DNA of 64,000 nt from Nitratireductor sp. GISD-1A_MAKvit (GTDB lineage: Bacteria > Pseudomonadota > Alphaproteobacteria > Rhizobiales > Rhizobiaceae): the NCBI RefSeq assembly GCF_040819555.1, contig NZ_CP161920.1:757501-821500 (forward strand), in the 5' to 3' direction. The notes under the pieces were generated by a model. The model was not told where the DNA came from, made no database searches, and saw only the letters and a program-made list of their open reading frames with translations. This document shows positions 62,101 through 64,000 of this stretch, one piece after another. The first letter of the stretch is position 1. Every line of letters starts with the position of its first letter. Position numbers and translations under genes: made by a program.

Positions 62101-63633
62101 ATGGCATTCGGATTTATCAAGAAGGTCTTCTCCTTTGGCAAGAAAGAGGTCGAAGAGACCAAGCCCGATGAGGCGGAAGAGATAGACGCCACGGAGACTG
62201 CTGCTGCCACGCAGGCAGTTGAGGCCTTGACGGGCGAAAAGCCCGCGCCAGAGCCTGAGCCAGAGGTCGAAGAACCGGACGCAGCGCCCGCGACCCCTTC
62301 TCCCCGTGAACGGGGAGAAGGTGAGGATGAGGGGCAGCGCGACGCTTACGATATCACGCCTGCAGCCGAAGCCGCGCCAACATCGCCAACCGAAGGAGCA
62401 GGCCCCTCATCCGACCCTTCGGGCCACCTTCTCCCCGCAGGCGGGGAGAAGGAAGCGGAGCCTGCTAGCGAGGTAGCGGAAGAGACTGTTGCCGAGGAAA
62501 CCCCGGAACCGAAGGCAGAAAAACCAGACGCAACGCCCGCGACTCCTTCTCCCCGTGAACGGGGAGAAGGTGAGGATGAGGGGCGTGGCGCTGCGGTGGA
62601 TTTAGAAGCGCGGTCACCCGATGCCGCGCCAGCCGTGGCCGCCGGCAAGATCGCCATTTCCAAATCCGTCGAGCGCGTGGAAGAGAAGGCTATCGCGCCG
62701 GAAGCGCCTGAGCCGCGCAAGCCATGGTTCCAGCGTCTGCGTGAAGGGCTGTCGCGTTCATCGCGGGAGCTGCGCGATTCCATTTCCGGCATCTTTACAA
62801 AGCGCAAGCTGGACGACGACACGCTGCAGGATCTGGAAGACGTGTTGCTGCGTGCCGATCTTGGCCTTGAGACCGCCATGCGCGTCACCGATGCGCTGGC
62901 GTCGGGCCGCTATGGCAAGGATGTGTCGGGCGAAGAAGTGCAGGCCGTCATGGCCGAGGAAATCGAGAAGGTGCTGGCGCCGGTCGCCATGCCGCTCGAA
63001 CTCGACCTGTCGCACAAGCCGCATGTCATTCTCGTGGTTGGCGTCAACGGCACGGGCAAGACGACCACCATCGGAAAGCTGGCCGCAAAGCTCACCGAGG
63101 GCGGGCTCAAGGTCACACTGGGTGCCGGCGACACGTTCCGTGCCGCGGCAATCGAGCAGTTGAAGATATGGGGCGAGCGCACCGGCTCGCCGGTCGTTTC
63201 TTCAAAACTCGGCGCAGATGCGGCGGGTCTCGCCTATGACGCCTTTGAAAAGGCGAAGGAAGCCGGCTCCGATGTGCTGATCATCGACACCGCTGGCCGC
63301 CTGCAGAACAAGACGGAGCTGATGGCGGAGCTCGAAAAGATCGTGCGCGTGCTCGGCAAGCACGATCCGGATGCGCCGCACACCGTCCTCCAGACGGTCG
63401 ATGCCACCACCGGGCAGAACGCCCTTAATCAGGTCGAAATCTTCCGCAATGTTGCTGGCGTCAACGGCCTGGTCATGACCAAGCTCGACGGCACGGCACG
63501 CGGCGGAATCCTTGTTTCCATCGCCGCCAAGCACAAGCTGCCGGTCTATTTCATCGGCGTCGGCGAACAGGTCGACGATCTGGAGCCCTTCTCGGCGAGC
63601 GATTTCGCCAAGGCGATTGCAGGAGTTCAGTAA
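62101..63633 (+). CDS. ftsY: Signal recognition particle receptor FtsY with repeat-derived linker
   Basis: 510 residues. A basic start ([19 protein letters not shown]), an acidic Pro/Ala/Glu linker (about 20-200), then the NG GTPase domain from about 205. GTPase motifs: [15 protein letters not shown] (about 314-328), [20 protein letters not shown] and [10 protein letters not shown]. The linker contains three translated copies of the rhizobial CTTCTCCCCG palindrome: [14 protein letters not shown] twice (around residues 65-78 and 149-162) and an opposite-orientation copy giving [17 protein letters not shown]. The NG domain is complete. FtsY docks ribosome-SRP complexes at the membrane. Confidence 0.95.
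   Translation: MAFGFIKKVFSFGKKEVEETKPDEAEEIDATETAAATQAVEALTGEKPAPEPEPEVEEPDAAPATPSPRERGEGEDEGQRDAYDITPAAEAAPTSPTEGAGPSSDPSGHLLPAGGEKEAEPASEVAEETVAEETPEPKAEKPDATPATPSPRERGEGEDEGRGAAVDLEARSPDAAPAVAAGKIAISKSVERVEEKAIAPEAPEPRKPWFQRLREGLSRSSRELRDSISGIFTKRKLDDDTLQDLEDVLLRADLGLETAMRVTDALASGRYGKDVSGEEVQAVMAEEIEKVLAPVAMPLELDLSHKPHVILVVGVNGTGKTTTIGKLAAKLTEGGLKVTLGAGDTFRAAAIEQLKIWGERTGSPVVSSKLGADAAGLAYDAFEKAKEAGSDVLIIDTAGRLQNKTELMAELEKIVRVLGKHDPDAPHTVLQTVDATTGQNALNQVEIFRNVAGVNGLVMTKLDGTARGGILVSIAAKHKLPVYFIGVGEQVDDLEPFSASDFAKAIAGVQ
62294..62334 (+). repeat. Palindromic repeat inside ftsY, copy A
   Basis: CCTTCTCCCCGTGAACGGGG, then AGAAGGTGAGGATGAGGGG. It is in frame and encodes [13 protein letters not shown]. 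It matches the intergenic copy at 9662-9702 apart from the loop (GTGAAC in place of GCAGGC). Confidence 0.9.
62403..62452 (-). repeat. Palindromic repeat inside ftsY, copy B (opposite orientation)
   Basis: CCCCTCATCCGACCC followed by TTCGGGCCACCTTCTCCCCG and CAGGCGGGGAGAAGG. This is the long form of the same element, reading toward its CCCCTCAT end, and it encodes [16 protein letters not shown] in frame. Confidence 0.85.
62543..62584 (+). repeat. Palindromic repeat inside ftsY, copy C
   Basis: Nearly identical to copy A and in the same frame ([13 protein letters not shown]). The preceding bases are also alike (encoding PDAAPAT and PDATPAT), so copies A and C probably arose by duplication of a segment of about 65 bp inside the gene. 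Confidence 0.88.
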
Positions 63634-63635
63634 GC

Positions 63636-64000
63636 GTGAGCGAGAAACCCATTTTCGAACGCGACCCCGCCGATCCCAAACGCAAGGAGATCAACCCGCT
63701 CTTAAAGCTGGCGCTGGAGCTGGGGCCGCTCATGGTGTTCTTCTTCGCCAATTCGCGCGGCGAATGGCTGGTGGAGCGTTTCCCCGCACTGGCGGAGCTC
63801 GGTGGCCCGTTGTTCGTTGCAACCGCACTCTTCATGGCGGCCACGGCCATTGCGCTCACAGCCTCATGGATTCTCACCCGCACGCTGCCCATCATGCCCC
63901 TTGTATCTGGCGTGGTGGTGTTCGTGTTCGGCGCGTTGACGCTCTACCTGCACAGCGAAATCTTCATCAAGATGAAGCCGACCATCGTCAACACGCTGTT
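63636..64000 (+). CDS. Septation protein A (YciB/IspZ family), N-terminal part
   Basis: GTG start with AGGAG 10 bases upstream, 2 bases after ftsY. The product starts [20 protein letters not shown], then [20 protein letters not shown], and has at least three membrane helices before the window ends. Inner-membrane protein needed for septation or envelope integrity in several proteobacteria. The C-terminus is outside the window. Confidence 0.9.
   Translation, partial: MSEKPIFERDPADPKRKEINPLLKLALELGPLMVFFFANSRGEWLVERFPALAELGGPLFVATALFMAATAIALTASWILTRTLPIMPLVSGVVVFVFGALTLYLHSEIFIKMKPTIVNTL

Noticed and set aside
59888..62107. 739-residue open frame on the minus strand opposite dapF and mtaB
   Set aside because: Both plus-strand genes are complete and conserved. 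The antisense translation is His/Arg/Ala-rich with no family features, as expected for a shadow frame.

Overview
The window looks like chromosome of an alphaproteobacterium of the order Hyphomicrobiales (Rhizobiales), most like the Phyllobacteriaceae (Mesorhizobium / Nitratireductor / Aquamicrobium type). The evidence is gene content and order (mdh-sucC-sucD-sucA-sucB-lpd in one run, a liv operon with a DUF6867 gene, phaR next to phaAB, fdxA-carD-rpoH2, an Omp19-type inhibitor lipoprotein), the high GC, EcfG-type promoters and two rhizobial palindromic repeat families. The genus is inferred from family knowledge, not from a search. I see no prophage, IS element, CRISPR array, rRNA or tRNA. This is mainly core chromosome.

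Layout. 0-2 kb: start of a LysR regulator divergent from mmsA. 2-8.6 kb: branched-chain amino-acid ABC transporter (livH-livM-livG-livF-DUF6867-livJ). 8.6-9.9 kb: gene-free stretch packed with palindromic repeats. 9.9-14.8 kb: pyruvate carboxylase, an MFS permease and a DUF3309 miniprotein. 14.9-20.3 kb: RND efflux pump with a divergent TetR regulator. 20.3-27.3 kb: bdhA, ispG, a hybrid histidine kinase, a farnesyl-diphosphate synthase, mtgA and rpmF. 27.4-30.9 kb: an ACT protein and the polyhydroxybutyrate genes phaR / phaA-phaB. 31.5-37.8 kb: a Suv3-like helicase, an S4 protein, fdxA, carD and rpoH2. 37.8-47.7 kb: an M48 lipoprotein, the thiBPQ transporter behind a TPP riboswitch, thiamine pyrophosphokinase, an ABC-F protein, xerC and a TraB/GumN protein. 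48-59.4 kb: the TCA block lpd-sucB-sucA-sucD-sucC-mdh, then zapE and an Omp19-like lipoprotein. 59.6-64 kb: a DUF1328 miniprotein, dapF, mtaB, ftsY and the start of a YciB/IspZ-type gene.

How it fits together. Central carbon metabolism dominates: pyruvate carboxylase, half of the TCA cycle, valine breakdown, PHB synthesis and PHB mobilisation. A general-stress layer is also visible. Three promoters match the EcfG consensus GGAAC-N16/17-CGTT, in front of rpoH2, the DUF1328 gene and the DUF3309 gene.

Three observations stand out. (1) Thirteen otherwise normal genes are frameshifted, and in every case one extra base (or two) sits inside a GGCC-containing G/C run. Removing it restores a full-length family-typical protein each time. 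This looks like a motif-specific consensus error rather than biology, and it means about a quarter of the genes here would be mis-annotated. (2) ftsY carries three copies of an intergenic palindromic repeat translated in frame within its linker. (3) LivG is fused to a Lys/Ala/Pro-rich tail ending in a helix-hairpin-helix domain like that on rhizobial NuoE. In addition, sucB has two lipoyl domains and keeps a strong internal ribosome-binding site and ATG exactly where a normal one-lipoyl SucB would begin.
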